Below, piece by piece: positions 7,416-16,448 of a DNA stretch of 48,661 nt. Within the stretch, counting starts at the first letter, position 1. Each line of letters begins with the position of its first letter. Under the pieces are notes generated by a model that saw only the letters and a list, made by a program, of their open reading frames with translations, ran no database searches and was not told the DNA's origin. A program made the translations under genes and the position numbers. Source of the stretch: a virus; IMG/VR virus record IMGVR_UViG_3300044800_000258, positions 1-48,661 of that record; one strand, written 5' to 3'.

Positions 7416-8444
7416 TCAGAACTCAATTACTATCACACCTGCGTACCCTGCACCACCGGCTACAGTGTTAGCCTGTGATGCAGCTCCACCACTTCCACCA
7501 GAGCCATACGGTCCACCGTCAACACCTGCCGAGACACCGCTTGCTACTATCATTCTTCCTGGGCCGCCTCCGCCAAGAATCGAGGAACCTCCAGCTCCTG
7601 AGAGATCCCCCGACGCACCAGTAGATAAATTATTACCGGCCCCGCCCCCACCACCTTTTATATTAAGTTGACCGTTTGTGGCCGCCCCTCCTGCTCCTCC
7701 AACCGTATTAGCACTAAGTAAATTACAGGCAACGCCTCCAGCACCCCCATTCCCGGTTGGAGTAGTAGTACCATCGGAAATGGTCGTACTGCCACCAGTG
7801 CCGCCGTCTGTGGGGGTAGCTGCACCTGCTGTACCTGCCGCACCAATAGTATAGGTAAGTGTTACTCCTGCATTCTCAGATAGAGCCAGGATGGCTGCGC
7901 CACCCGCTCCTCCGCCTCCGCCACCACCACATGTAGCATTCGCTGTCTTGCATCCTCCGCCTCCGCCACCACCACCAATGGCAGTGAGCTTATACGAGCC
8001 TGCCCATGGAGTCTTCCATGTCGCACCAGTTCCGGAGGTAAAGACCACGACGAGGGCCATCCCACCGATCTTGTGCCACTGAGTGCCATCCCACTCAAAA
8101 GCGAGTGAGCCAATACCCATCGTTACCGATGCAGCCCCAGTAGTAACAGCCAGCGTGATCCCAGCCGCCACCTTGTTGACGATCTCAACCCGGCAACCTG
8201 TCAGTGTCGCCCCAGCGGTGATGTCCACCGTTCCAGCGGCGCTCTCTATTACACGGGTATCCCGCTGGAAGACTGTATAAGTCTTACTCCCAGAGATAGC
8301 ATCCACAACCGTAAGCCAACCACGAAGGGCTGAAAGGGCGAAGCTTCGGTCCTGCGGACTCGCACCGGGATCGCTGATCCAGAGCAGCCCAGCCGAGCCT
8401 GGCGTTGTGATGCTATTGAGCCCGGGAATTGTCATGTTCGGCAC
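7416..8444 (-). CDS. Glycine-rich tail adhesin
   Basis: 342 aa, GTG start with a GGGG site overlapping the end of the previous gene (an internal ATG lies three codons on). Residues 1-130 are a beta-rich N-terminal part, probably the anchor. From about residue 145 the protein is dominated by poly-Gly runs alternating with short variable loops and strands, ending AGYAGVIVIEF. This resembles the glycine-rich polyproline-II sandwich domain of phage adhesins, in which the loops between Gly tracts contact the receptor. By eye the DNA is less GC-rich than its neighbours in the variable loops, consistent with host-range exchange. It is the strongest receptor-binding candidate in the genome. Confidence 0.75.
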   Translation of the reverse strand: MPNMTIPGLNSITTPGSAGLLWISDPGASPQDRSFALSALRGWLTVVDAISGSKTYTVFQRDTRVIESAAGTVDITAGATLTGCRVEIVNKVAAGITLAVTTGAASVTMGIGSLAFEWDGTQWHKIGGMALVVVFTSGTGATWKTPWAGSYKLTAIGGGGGGGGCKTANATCGGGGGGGAGGAAILALSENAGVTLTYTIGAAGTAGAATPTDGGTGGSTTISDGTTTPTGNGGAGGVACNLLSANTVGGAGGAATNGQLNIKGGGGGAGNNLSTGASGDLSGAGGSSILGGGGPGRMIVASGVSAGVDGGPYGSGGSGGAASQANTVAGGAGYAGVIVIEF

Positions 8445-8447
8445 AGC

Positions 8448-8756
8448 TTATCCCCTTATGATCGGCGGGACGATTTGCTCGGTCCCGAGCTTGTCGGGCT
8501 TGTAGCGTCTTGCTCTCTCCATCTTCAGGATCGAGCCAATGTCCTTGTAGTCCCCATTAGGAATGCAATAGTATTTTCCACGAAACTTTCTGATCTTGCT
8601 GTCAGGAAACGCCTGATTGCAAATCGTGCAGATCCAGGTTCGCTCGCCAAGTTTCGCATCAGGGCTATTGCCTTGATTGGCAAGGAGCCCGTAGCCCCCT
8701 GGGTCGCGGGCGTCATAGTCCTTGGTGAAGAACTGGATCTGCCCCGATTGGCTCAC
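8448..8756 (-). CDS. Small Cys-containing phage protein
   Basis: 102 aa, GTG start after GAGGAG. The centre reads WICTICNQAFPDSKIRKF and then YYC, giving C-x2-C and a third Cys about 19 residues on. A complete four-ligand zinc site is not evident. The N-terminus QIQFFTKDYDARDPGGYG looks structural. It lies between a capsid-proximal gene and the adhesin, so it may be a small virion protein. The function is not recognised. Confidence 0.6.
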   Translation of the reverse strand: MSQSGQIQFFTKDYDARDPGGYGLLANQGNSPDAKLGERTWICTICNQAFPDSKIRKFRGKYYCIPNGDYKDIGSILKMERARRYKPDKLGTEQIVPPIIRG

Positions 8757-8767
8757 TTCGCTCTCCT

Positions 8768-9169
8768 CTAATTCTTCGAGCCCATCTTGTCCTGCTGGTC
8801 GAAGATCACGTACAGGTACGCGTTGGAAGCGTTTGCCGCCGTAACCCCCGTGAGCTTCACCGTGTTGTCACCCGTGATGGTCGCCTTGTCGGTAACATCC
8901 ACAGGAGTCGCCCCTGTGGTCTTCACCAGGAGGGCGCTCTTGATGACATCCGTGTTGGGAAGGGCCGTTCCATACGAGCTTCCCCCCGGCGGTGTTCCTC
9001 CCACCTTCTGGATGTCCCCAACCATGGTGACCGACTGCGAGGTCGCCCCCGCCCCGATCCACCCCACGGCCATCTTTGTTCCTGTTCCCCAGCCTATGGG
9101 AACCCCCGATTTGTCCGGGGGCCCCACAAAGCTCGTCAGGTGCGTCGAAATGGTTTTTCCGTATGCCAT
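8768..9169 (-). CDS. Putative capsid-proximal structural protein
   Basis: 133 aa, ATG after GGGAGG. It is Gly/Thr/Val-rich and beta-predicted, without charge clusters, membrane helices or catalytic motifs. It lies directly after the major capsid gene, where many phages encode a decoration or head-completion protein. The role as a structural protein is inferred from that position and composition. Confidence 0.6.
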   Translation of the reverse strand: MAYGKTISTHLTSFVGPPDKSGVPIGWGTGTKMAVGWIGAGATSQSVTMVGDIQKVGGTPPGGSSYGTALPNTDVIKSALLVKTTGATPVDVTDKATITGDNTVKLTGVTAANASNAYLYVIFDQQDKMGSKN

Positions 9170-9181
9170 GTCCGACCTCCC

Positions 9182-10084
9182 TTAGCCCGTCGAGCCTACA
9201 ACGCCCCTCCAGTGGAAGAACGTCGCCAAGGCCCTCATGTGCGCCTTCCACAGCACGTTTCCCGTGATGAAGTCGATGGCCGGCTCGTACTTGATGTGCC
9301 GCCTCCAGATCCACCGCAGGTCGTGTATCTTCTTGTCCACCACGGCGAATGTCGTCGTTGACGTGAAGAAAGGCACCATGCGGAACGTGAACTTGTCCTT
9401 CACCGGGTTTACGGCATTGAGCGCGCTTGATGGGTCATGCTCGCTTGCCCCGAGAATCTCCGCCATCCACCTGTTGGCCGGATGGATCAAGAGCTCGAAG
9501 GGAGGCATCGCGTACACCGGGATGTTGCGCTCGTTGACAAGCTGCGCGAACTTGTCCATCGCCGCCTGCATGTTGAGCTTGCTCAAACTTCCCGTCAGCA
9601 GGTTTGAGACCACCCCGCCCTGCGGCCCGTACATCGGATGGACCGCGCTGAACAGCGCCAGGCTGTCCAGGCCCACCCTTGCCGTGGTTACGAATCCTGA
9701 GTTGATGAGGTCCCATCCCTGAAGCTCGATCGTATAGGCAAGCGCTTTCGCCTGCTCCTTTGCGACCTTCTTCATGACATCCTGCCGGTCGTCTTCCATC
9801 ATCACCCGTGTCGCCTGCGCGGCGAACCCGTACTCGTTGAAGTAGACGATCTTCTCAGGCCCCTGGTACAAGGCATCGAAGGGAAACGCCTGGCCATCGT
9901 AGACCTGCGGCGCGCTTCCAAAAGATGTCATCAGACCTTCCTTGATGTAGTGGCTCTCCCCGTCGTCGGTGACGTTGAGCACTCCGGTGACGATCGCAGG
10001 CCACCTGTCGTACTCGTCGAAGAACTCCTTGGTAAGGTCCTTCTCCCATAGCTGCGTAAGTCTCGCAGCAGACATTAACGCCAT
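9182..10084 (-). CDS. Major capsid protein
   Basis: 300 aa, ATG after GGAGG. It is encoded after portal, scaffold and two capsid-associated genes, the usual place of the major head protein. The sequence has features common in HK97-fold capsids of this type. The N-terminal helical segment is RLTQLWEKDLTKEF, and the spine-helix-like region is KKVAKEQAKALAYTIELQ. There is a P-domain-like segment with FELLIHPANRW, and a beta-rich C-terminus with FAVVDKKIHDLRW. It resembles Mu gpT-like head proteins in general layout. There is no fused protease or decoration domain. Confidence 0.75.
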   Translation of the reverse strand: MALMSAARLTQLWEKDLTKEFFDEYDRWPAIVTGVLNVTDDGESHYIKEGLMTSFGSAPQVYDGQAFPFDALYQGPEKIVYFNEYGFAAQATRVMMEDDRQDVMKKVAKEQAKALAYTIELQGWDLINSGFVTTARVGLDSLALFSAVHPMYGPQGGVVSNLLTGSLSKLNMQAAMDKFAQLVNERNIPVYAMPPFELLIHPANRWMAEILGASEHDPSSALNAVNPVKDKFTFRMVPFFTSTTTFAVVDKKIHDLRWIWRRHIKYEPAIDFITGNVLWKAHMRALATFFHWRGVVGSTG

Positions 10085-10096
10085 TGCTGTTCCTCC

Positions 10097-10624
10097 TTAC
10101 GCCTGTCCGTAGAACGCGCCTCTGGTGATCATGACTAGCAGCTCCGCGTATGTCCCGGGACCGGACCCGGGCGCGAATGCCAGCACTTCCAGAACGCCTC
10201 CCGTCGTGGCTCCCAGGTTAATCCCGGTGTAGCCCGACGTAGCCCCACCGATCCTGTATTTGTTCGCCGCTACCCCCAGCATGGTCGCCGTGACGTTCAC
10301 TGTCCCGATGCTCTGGACCCTCCAGATCGTCTGGTCATCCGCGGGGATGATCTCAGGGTAGTGCCTCTGCGTCGCCGTCTCGCCATAGCCCGGCACCGGC
10401 GAGTTGCAGATCCCGTAGATCGCGTTGGTCGTGCCCGCCAGCGCCGCGACTCCCGCAACGACCTTCAACGGGTCTCCAACTTTCAACACCGCGGCCGAGA
10501 TCACCGGGATCGGCCCCAGCGCACCCACGGCAGGGTTGATACCTGGAGCGATCGCCACGCTCCCTGTCCCCGGAGTCAGGCGTGTCCACAGCCTGAATCC
10601 ATAGGGCGCATTAACGTTTGCCAT
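10097..10624 (-). CDS. Capsid-associated (decoration-like) protein
   Basis: 175 aa, ATG after AAAGGA. The opening MANVNAPYGFRLWTRL is characteristic of a group of capsid-associated phage proteins that start MAN-x-N-A-P-(F/Y)-G. These are encoded next to the major capsid gene and thought to decorate or stabilise the head. The remainder is Gly/Ala/Val-rich and beta-predicted with no active-site motif. Confidence 0.65.
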   Translation of the reverse strand: MANVNAPYGFRLWTRLTPGTGSVAIAPGINPAVGALGPIPVISAAVLKVGDPLKVVAGVAALAGTTNAIYGICNSPVPGYGETATQRHYPEIIPADDQTIWRVQSIGTVNVTATMLGVAANKYRIGGATSGYTGINLGATTGGVLEVLAFAPGSGPGTYAELLVMITRGAFYGQA

Positions 10625-10668
10625 CCTTCAGCATCCTTTCTGTCGCCTAAGAAGGCGACAATCGATCT

Positions 10669-11487
10669 CTACGAGTCCACATGGACCCGTTTTCCTTCCC
10701 TCACTTCAGTGTGCTCCTCAATGTGCGTTTCGTCAAGATCCTGGACCATTATTTTTTCCTTGGCCCCAAGCATGTCCCGGGAGATGTTTTCCGCCCCCTC
10801 GATGAACTGCCTCTTGTTCTGGCTGTACGCATTGTGGCTCACCATGCTCATCGCCTTCAGGTTGTCGTCCCATATCCGCCTTCTTATGGCCACCATCACA
10901 TTGAAAATCTCCTCCCCGCTCGTAGGATCGGATGTCCCATCGCGTATCTTCCATACCTCTCCGCTCCAGTCAAACGGCCCTTTCGCCTTCTCCTCCTTCG
11001 GGTCCACAGGCCTTCGGATGACCTGAAATCCCGCCTCAAGGGCGCCCGTCAGATCCCCCTCGCCGCCCTGCACGCGCCATGTCACATACCAGTCTTTCCC
11101 CATGATCGCCTGCACATGCTCGCCATCCCTCACCAGCGGGTTATTCCTCCCCCTCGGGCGGTCAAGAATCTTCGAGAGAGGGTCCACCCCGATATCGTGA
11201 AGGGCGACATTGCTCCTCCGATCGCGATCGGAAAACTCGCCATACGCGAGCCAGTACGCCTTCTGGTTGTGGGCCTTGAGGGTTGCCACAAAGTCGTCGC
11301 TGAGCTTCCTGAAGTACACATAATCAAACTCCAGCCTCACTCCCGGCAGCCCGTCGGCCCTTATGATCTGCTCCTCGCTCATCCCCTCGGCCACCTTGAA
11401 AACCTGCTGAAGCGTCGCCATGTCCGCAGGGGTCACCACCGTCGCCACTGTGGGCATCTTCGCCGCCTTTGCCGTTGTCTTTGCCAT
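10669..11487 (-). CDS. Putative head-associated protein of unknown function
   Basis: 272 aa from the ATG at 11487, which lies 9 bases after GGAAGG. An ATG three codons upstream (11496) directly abuts that site and is less likely. The N-terminus is Ala/Lys/Thr-rich, then comes a mixed helical region with DYVYFRKLSDDFVATLK and GEFSDRDRRSN, and the C-terminus is charged. No enzymatic motif is visible. It lies between scaffold and capsid decoration genes, in a region of short overlaps and good ribosome sites, so a role in head assembly or as a minor capsid protein is likely. Confidence 0.6.
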   Translation of the reverse strand: MAKTTAKAAKMPTVATVVTPADMATLQQVFKVAEGMSEEQIIRADGLPGVRLEFDYVYFRKLSDDFVATLKAHNQKAYWLAYGEFSDRDRRSNVALHDIGVDPLSKILDRPRGRNNPLVRDGEHVQAIMGKDWYVTWRVQGGEGDLTGALEAGFQVIRRPVDPKEEKAKGPFDWSGEVWKIRDGTSDPTSGEEIFNVMVAIRRRIWDDNLKAMSMVSHNAYSQNKRQFIEGAENISRDMLGAKEKIMVQDLDETHIEEHTEVREGKRVHVDS

Positions 11488-11502
11488 CTCTGCCATCCTT
11501 CC

Positions 11503-12348
11503 TTATTGCATGTAGCCTTTGACCCTCAAGAGGTCTTCAATATCCATGCCCTTGCGCTTCGCCTCAGCCTCCAACGCCGTCTTGGTAGCGGCATCAGGCA
11601 GCCTCACTCTCTGTCTCGTCGAAGATGAGGAGATTGCTGGAGTGCTGCGCCCCTCGCTATTGACATGCGCCGCAGGACGCCCTTGGGGCTTGCTCGGATC
11701 TATCCCAAGCTCCTTGAGCTTCGCCTCCACGGCCTTATCGACCTGTTCCTTCACGCTTGCCGCCTCGATCTCGGCGGCATGATTCGCCCTTACATTCTGC
11801 CATGCCCTCTCGTAGATGTCAGGCGCGATCCTGACCTCGGGCGGCTGGCTTGCCACCAGCGCCTCCACCTCGGCCTTGTACTTCTTGTAATGCGGGTCCT
11901 TGGCCTCAAGAAGTTCGCGCCGGGTGTTTGAAAGAGATGTGGACATCCCCCGAAGAAGGGGTCCATACTCCCTTTCCGCGATCATCTTGCTGTGCTTCGC
12001 CAGCACCGCAGCACCCTTCTCCTTGTCGAAAATCTCGTCAGAGTGCTCCGCAAAATACTCCTCGGGAGTCTGACTGGGCGTATTTATGGGCATCGGTGCC
12101 GGCTGGGACGCCCCCAGTTTCGCCGACAATCCCTCGATACCTTCCCGCATCGCCCTGGCGGCATCCCCTTGAGCTTTCAAGGCCGCAAACTCCTCGGGGG
12201 TCATCGTCACCACTTCAGTCTTCACTTCAGGCTCCGGACCCACGCCGATCTCAACCCCTTCCTCGGTGACTTCCCCTTCCTCCAATGCGGCTCCAGCGGC
12301 CGCATTCTCGGGGTTCGCGGGGCTGAAATCAATCTGATTCTTTGCCAT
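11503..12348 (-). CDS. Scaffolding protein
   Basis: 281 aa from the ATG at 12348 (GGAGG at 7 bases). It is highly acidic at the N-terminus, has long Glu/Lys/Ala-rich helical stretches (for example EEFAALKAQGDAARAMREG) and a basic C-terminal segment. This composition and position between portal and capsid genes is typical of scaffolds, which line the procapsid interior and leave before DNA packaging. The basic C-terminus would contact the capsid protein. The first 20 bases overlap the end of the 116-aa gene. Confidence 0.8.
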   Translation of the reverse strand: MAKNQIDFSPANPENAAAGAALEEGEVTEEGVEIGVGPEPEVKTEVVTMTPEEFAALKAQGDAARAMREGIEGLSAKLGASQPAPMPINTPSQTPEEYFAEHSDEIFDKEKGAAVLAKHSKMIAEREYGPLLRGMSTSLSNTRRELLEAKDPHYKKYKAEVEALVASQPPEVRIAPDIYERAWQNVRANHAAEIEAASVKEQVDKAVEAKLKELGIDPSKPQGRPAAHVNSEGRSTPAISSSSTRQRVRLPDAATKTALEAEAKRKGMDIEDLLRVKGYMQ

Positions 12349-12679
12349 CAACTTCCTCCACGACATCGGCGGCAAGCTTCAATATGAAGTTGTGAAACGA
12401 GAGAAGCGCTTTCGCCTCCCCCTGCTTCACCCTGAAGTCCTTGTCGCTTATCATCGTATCCTCCAACGCACCTTTCGCCGTCTCAAGGTCGCTCACCAAG
12501 AGCAGCCTCAGCAGCTCCCAGTACTCACTGCCCACCAGGCCCCGGGAGAGCTCCTGCATACGGCGCAGGAACGCCAACTGCTGGCGTTCCTCCTTGGACA
12601 GCTCCTTGCTGTCCCTGGGCCACTCCCGCGACAGGAGGTCCTCCAGCGATGCCCCCCGGTCCGCCACCAACTCCGCCAT
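12329..12679 (-). CDS. Small helical protein overlapping the portal C-terminus
   Basis: 116 aa from the ATG at 12679, which follows a perfect AAGGAGG at 5 bases. The reading upstream of it has no ribosome site. The protein is charged and helical (EERQQLAFLRRMQELSRG; then LLRLLLVSDLETAKG). It resembles the small helical proteins found between portal and scaffold genes of podoviruses, but no family is recognised. Its first 155 bases lie inside the portal gene in another frame, over the region encoding the portal's Gly/Pro-rich tail. Confidence 0.7.
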   Translation of the reverse strand: MAELVADRGASLEDLLSREWPRDSKELSKEERQQLAFLRRMQELSRGLVGSEYWELLRLLLVSDLETAKGALEDTMISDKDFRVKQGEAKALLSFHNFILKLAADVVEEVDGKESD

Positions 12680-14639
12680 TGACTCCTCCTTGCATTCCAC
12701 CCCGCATCCCCTCAATCGCCTGAAGCTGCCCGGCGTTACGGGCGCGGAGCATCTGAACTATCTTTTCCAGCACGCTCGTATCCTGCAAATAATTCTCCGT
12801 GTCGTTGAAATCCGCGAAAGAGTATATCTCCTTCAGCAGATTCACGCTCCCCACATAAATCTCAAGCAATTGATTCCACGCATCCGGGGCTACCTGTCTC
12901 AACTGCATTCCCTGCGGCCCGAGCACCTGCATCGAAAGCTGCACAAGCTGCGGCTGCGCCTCCGAGGTGATCTCAAACAGCTTCACCACGGTATCGCGCC
13001 TTGCCTCGTAGGAATGCTCAATATCGGTCGTATAAATCTCGAACTTCATTCTCCTCGGCACTTCGCTTATCGGTATCGACAATATCCTCTCAAGTCTCGC
13101 AATCTCATCATCCTTCAACCTTCCAAGCTGCCTCTCATTCCAGATCACCCTCTTCACGTTCCTCACCAATTGGAACATCACCAGCATCCCGACCCGCGAC
13201 CAGCTCTCGCTTGTCGATTCGATAATCGTAGACATGATGCCTTGCGACTGCTCCATCCGCATCTCCTGCCCTCGGAAGGTATCTCTCGTTCCAAGAGTCG
13301 GATCGGCAAATCCCCTGTCAGGACTCGATACTCCCACCGCCTGGCTTGTCATGCTCCACGCCATGTTCTCGCTCTGCACGCTTGAGGGCGGCACTTCTCC
13401 CATCGACAGGGCGTTCATGTCTTCCTTCGGGTTGTCCGTGACCCACACCTTTCCCTGGTAAATGGTGTTCTTATTCTCGCGCAGGACCGCCCGCCTTATC
13501 GCAAGCATCTTGATCGTCGCCAGCTTCATCCCGTCGTTTCGCAGGCGATGGGTGCCGCTCACCTCGTCCTGAAGGCCCTCGCAAATCTGCCCTACGCCCC
13601 GGCTCTCAAGCATGAAGCTCCTGGGGATGAACCCGAACGCCTCAAACTCCCTTGCCGCGATCCCGTTATACGTCTTTCTCACAATGGTTCTTGAGTTGAC
13701 ATGAATGGTGAAAATCAGGTCTTCCCACGTTCCGTCATCGTCAATGTCCCAGAAGAAATGGAACTCCATCAAGTCGATGACCTTCGGCCCCATCGGCGTG
13801 AAGCCCCTCATCTTCTCGGAAGCCTGCTCGCTGTCGGTGAAGCTCTCCCGGACCCACCCCTTCACCTCAATGGGGCGTCCGCTCTTATCCATCGGCTCGT
13901 CATAGATGCCCTGCACAACCTTGTTCTCAAACTCATGCAGCGGCAGATGCAGCTCCTGCGCGATCCACGGCATCCGCTGTATCTCGTCCCAGAACGGCGG
14001 ATAGTAGGTGTCTTCCTGCGATATAGGAACGATCGACGGCCCGTCGTGAAAGGTCATCACCTGCGTCTGGAGCGCCCCGCTTTCCGCATCGTCGCTCTTG
14101 AACTTCCACTCCAGCGTGTCCCACACGACTTTCACCATCAAAAGTCCCATGAACGTCGCTTCATCGCTCACAATGCGCTTCACCTTGTCCAGATTGAGGT
14201 CCATTTGCGAATTGGCGAGCAGCCCAAGGTATTTTGTGAGCAATTTCGCGTCCTGATGGTCTTCGGGGTCATCGCTTGAGCTCCTGGCCTGCCAGAACCA
14301 CGGCTTTCCCGTATCGTAATAGCCCTTTACCTTCGCGTAGGCGGTTTGCGCGTGAATTTGGGTCAACGGCGGCTCAATACGCGACGCATTCGAGAGCGAA
14401 TGCTCCGCCGGTATGCTCTCAGGTATTGCCTCTCTCTGCCTCCTCCACTTAATCCACTTCTTCACTCTCTCGCTTCGGGCGCTCTTCGCCTCTTCCAGCT
14501 CCGAGAGAAGGTATGAAAGCACTTCCTCTTCCTTCTCGCCGGTGAGGTCCAGCGCAAAAGGCGGAAGCTTCGGCCTTCCATCCTCGCCCACGTCCTGGGG
14601 CGCTTCCTGCGCCGCTGTCTGTTCATCTATTGAAGACAT
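12525..14639 (-). CDS. Portal protein
   Basis: 704 aa, downstream of the large terminase by 15 bases. Residues about 35-75 are a charged N-terminal helix, followed by a segment (KGYYDTGKPWFWQARS) that matches P22-type portals in position. Acidic and beta-rich wing regions follow. A long helical stem-like segment has RGVGQICEGLQDEVSGTHRL, and the crown/barrel-like region contains MEQSQGIMSTIIESTS. The last about 65 residues are low-complexity Gly/Pro/Ala/Gln. Size (about 700 aa) fits the P22-like portals, which form the DNA channel at one vertex. Its final part is overlapped by the next gene. Confidence 0.85.
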   Translation of the reverse strand: MSSIDEQTAAQEAPQDVGEDGRPKLPPFALDLTGEKEEEVLSYLLSELEEAKSARSERVKKWIKWRRQREAIPESIPAEHSLSNASRIEPPLTQIHAQTAYAKVKGYYDTGKPWFWQARSSSDDPEDHQDAKLLTKYLGLLANSQMDLNLDKVKRIVSDEATFMGLLMVKVVWDTLEWKFKSDDAESGALQTQVMTFHDGPSIVPISQEDTYYPPFWDEIQRMPWIAQELHLPLHEFENKVVQGIYDEPMDKSGRPIEVKGWVRESFTDSEQASEKMRGFTPMGPKVIDLMEFHFFWDIDDDGTWEDLIFTIHVNSRTIVRKTYNGIAAREFEAFGFIPRSFMLESRGVGQICEGLQDEVSGTHRLRNDGMKLATIKMLAIRRAVLRENKNTIYQGKVWVTDNPKEDMNALSMGEVPPSSVQSENMAWSMTSQAVGVSSPDRGFADPTLGTRDTFRGQEMRMEQSQGIMSTIIESTSESWSRVGMLVMFQLVRNVKRVIWNERQLGRLKDDEIARLERILSIPISEVPRRMKFEIYTTDIEHSYEARRDTVVKLFEITSEAQPQLVQLSMQVLGPQGMQLRQVAPDAWNQLLEIYVGSVNLLKEIYSFADFNDTENYLQDTSVLEKIVQMLRARNAGQLQAIEGMRGGMQGGVNGGVGGGPGGIAGGPPVAGVAQGQQGAVQGGTPAVGVPAPYAGALPGPGGQ

Positions 14640-14654
14640 TTATTTCCTCTTTTC

Positions 14655-16448
14655 TCAGTACCCATAGAGATTATCGGTCTCAACGAGCGAGAACTCGTGT
14701 TCAAGGTCCGCCTCCACCGCCATCTCGATCTCCTCGGCATTCGCGGGCCTCCTCATCCACGAAAGGGCCTTCTCCGTCTCATCCAGTACGTCAAGGCGCC
14801 TCGACGGAAAGGCGTCCTTCTCCTGCTGCAACTCCACTACAGCCTCCGGTGTAGCATAAATCAAGCCTTGTGCAAAGTACCAACCCACCACAGCGCGAAT
14901 ACGGGCTACCTTGTCGCCCTTGGCGGGGGCCTCCCTCAAGTTGATCCATACCTTCCGCTTCTCCTGCTCTTTTTCAAGCAACTGGTAGAGCCCCTTCTGC
15001 ATCGCGTTTGTCTCAAACAGCGTCGCCTCGATCAATCCTGGGAACAAGTCCCACGCCTCGAATATCGCATCGAAGGTCTTGTCCATCGACAAATATCCCA
15101 CTTTGTTCCAAACACGGAAGGAACGATTCTCGTCGTCCATGAACCAGATCGCAACGCTCGTTCTCGATGTCAGCGCGCTCACATTTCGGTCCTTGCTCGC
15201 CGCGTCCGTCGAGATGACACCCGTCAGGGAGGCCGCATTGAGCGTCCTTACCTCGTCGGTAAGCTCATCCCGAAACGAAATGAGATAAAGGTTCGTATTG
15301 GCATCGTTGAAGAGCTTGCAGGGCTTCACCACATATTTTGCAAACTCGTTGACGCCGCTTTTGCGAGGCTTGTTCCAGTATTGCAATGCCGCGGTCCACG
15401 CGTCCATCTTTGAAAGCTGTTTTTCATCGATAATGTCAGGCGCTATCATCGCTCCATCTTCCTGCACGAGCCTGTAGTACACATTCCAGGCGCCTCCGGG
15501 CACCGGAATGGCATCCTCGTCCAGAGCGCCCACTATCTCCTTTGCATCGTTGAAGAACGGCTCGTAGCAGTCATCCTGAGCGTATCGGGTCCCCACAACT
15601 CCAATGATGTCTCTCTTTGGGGCGATCAGGAGCGCGTTCAGGTTTGTGTTCATCCACTTCTTTGCGTTCTCCATCATGGTCGTTGCCTGGTACTGCCAGT
15701 CAACCGCGTCCAGCCCTATCGGGTCGTCGATGCAAAGGTCGGTGTGGTGGTCGCCTTCGCCGCTCCCTGTCACCCCCGCGGCTTTTATGGAAGGTTCTGG
15801 CGCGACCCTTAAGCGATTCGGCATCACCATGGTCTCCGCGTTCCATTCCTTAACATTGGGAAGTGGCACACGTGACGCAATAGCAGAGCCATCCAGAAGG
15901 GTCCACCCCTGACCATAAAGCGCGGCATAGAGAGCATTTGAATCGATTGTTTTCTGGCTCAGATATTTGAAACCTTCCGCCCTCGAAATAATCGCATTCA
16001 CAATACGGATTCGCCTCTCGCTGTCTCTCGTCAATAACCATGTGTTTGCTCCATGCGTAAAGATTGTCGATTTAAGAAAGCCTCGCGGCATAAGGGCCAT
16101 AAAGCGCGAGCCCGGGCTCATGCAGGCATCAGATTGTCTCCAATTGCACATATCGAGGTTAAGCTCGTCGTTTAGAAGGTTGTAAGGGCCGTAAGCGCCC
16201 GCGATCACCTTAAGAAAGAACCAAAGGTTCACAAGCCCGGCCTGGCGCATCATGTCAAGAGTCGAGCGCACGTCGGTCGTCGGATGTTTGCTCGTGATAT
16301 CAGCATAGAGATCGATAAGAGCGCGCTGGCCGCGAGTGAAGTCGGGAAACGCGGGCGCTTCACGATGCGGGCGTATGGCAAAGTGAGCGGGGATCTCGAA
16401 TGTCGAGATTGAGCCGTCGTCGTTTGCCACCCGCTTGTATGTCTTCAC
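14655..16448 (-). CDS. terL: Terminase large subunit (ATPase/nuclease)
   Basis: 597 aa with a GTG start overlapping the previous stop (GTGA). It pumps phage DNA into the procapsid and cuts it. The Walker A motif is PRGFLKST at 121-128 and Walker B is DLCIDDP at 237-243. A coupling-motif-like GVVGTRY follows at about 283-289. The RNase-H-like nuclease domain begins at about residue 380, with the acidic GVISTDAASKD at 410-420 as the first metal ligand. The ATPase N-terminal part includes the helical adenine-binding region. It is flanked by a probable small terminase, two codons of overlap away through a 52-aa gene, and by the portal. A 17-base perfect hairpin abuts its start codon. Confidence 0.9.
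   Translation of the reverse strand: MKTYKRVANDDGSISTFEIPAHFAIRPHREAPAFPDFTRGQRALIDLYADITSKHPTTDVRSTLDMMRQAGLVNLWFFLKVIAGAYGPYNLLNDELNLDMCNWRQSDACMSPGSRFMALMPRGFLKSTIFTHGANTWLLTRDSERRIRIVNAIISRAEGFKYLSQKTIDSNALYAALYGQGWTLLDGSAIASRVPLPNVKEWNAETMVMPNRLRVAPEPSIKAAGVTGSGEGDHHTDLCIDDPIGLDAVDWQYQATTMMENAKKWMNTNLNALLIAPKRDIIGVVGTRYAQDDCYEPFFNDAKEIVGALDEDAIPVPGGAWNVYYRLVQEDGAMIAPDIIDEKQLSKMDAWTAALQYWNKPRKSGVNEFAKYVVKPCKLFNDANTNLYLISFRDELTDEVRTLNAASLTGVISTDAASKDRNVSALTSRTSVAIWFMDDENRSFRVWNKVGYLSMDKTFDAIFEAWDLFPGLIEATLFETNAMQKGLYQLLEKEQEKRKVWINLREAPAKGDKVARIRAVVGWYFAQGLIYATPEAVVELQQEKDAFPSRRLDVLDETEKALSWMRRPANAEEIEMAVEADLEHEFSLVETDNLYGY

Noticed and set aside
10681-11628. 315-aa plus-strand frame opposite the head genes
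   Set aside because: Long but rich in His, Arg, Leu and Pro as complements of GC-rich coding DNA are; no ribosome site, and it is covered by two supported genes.
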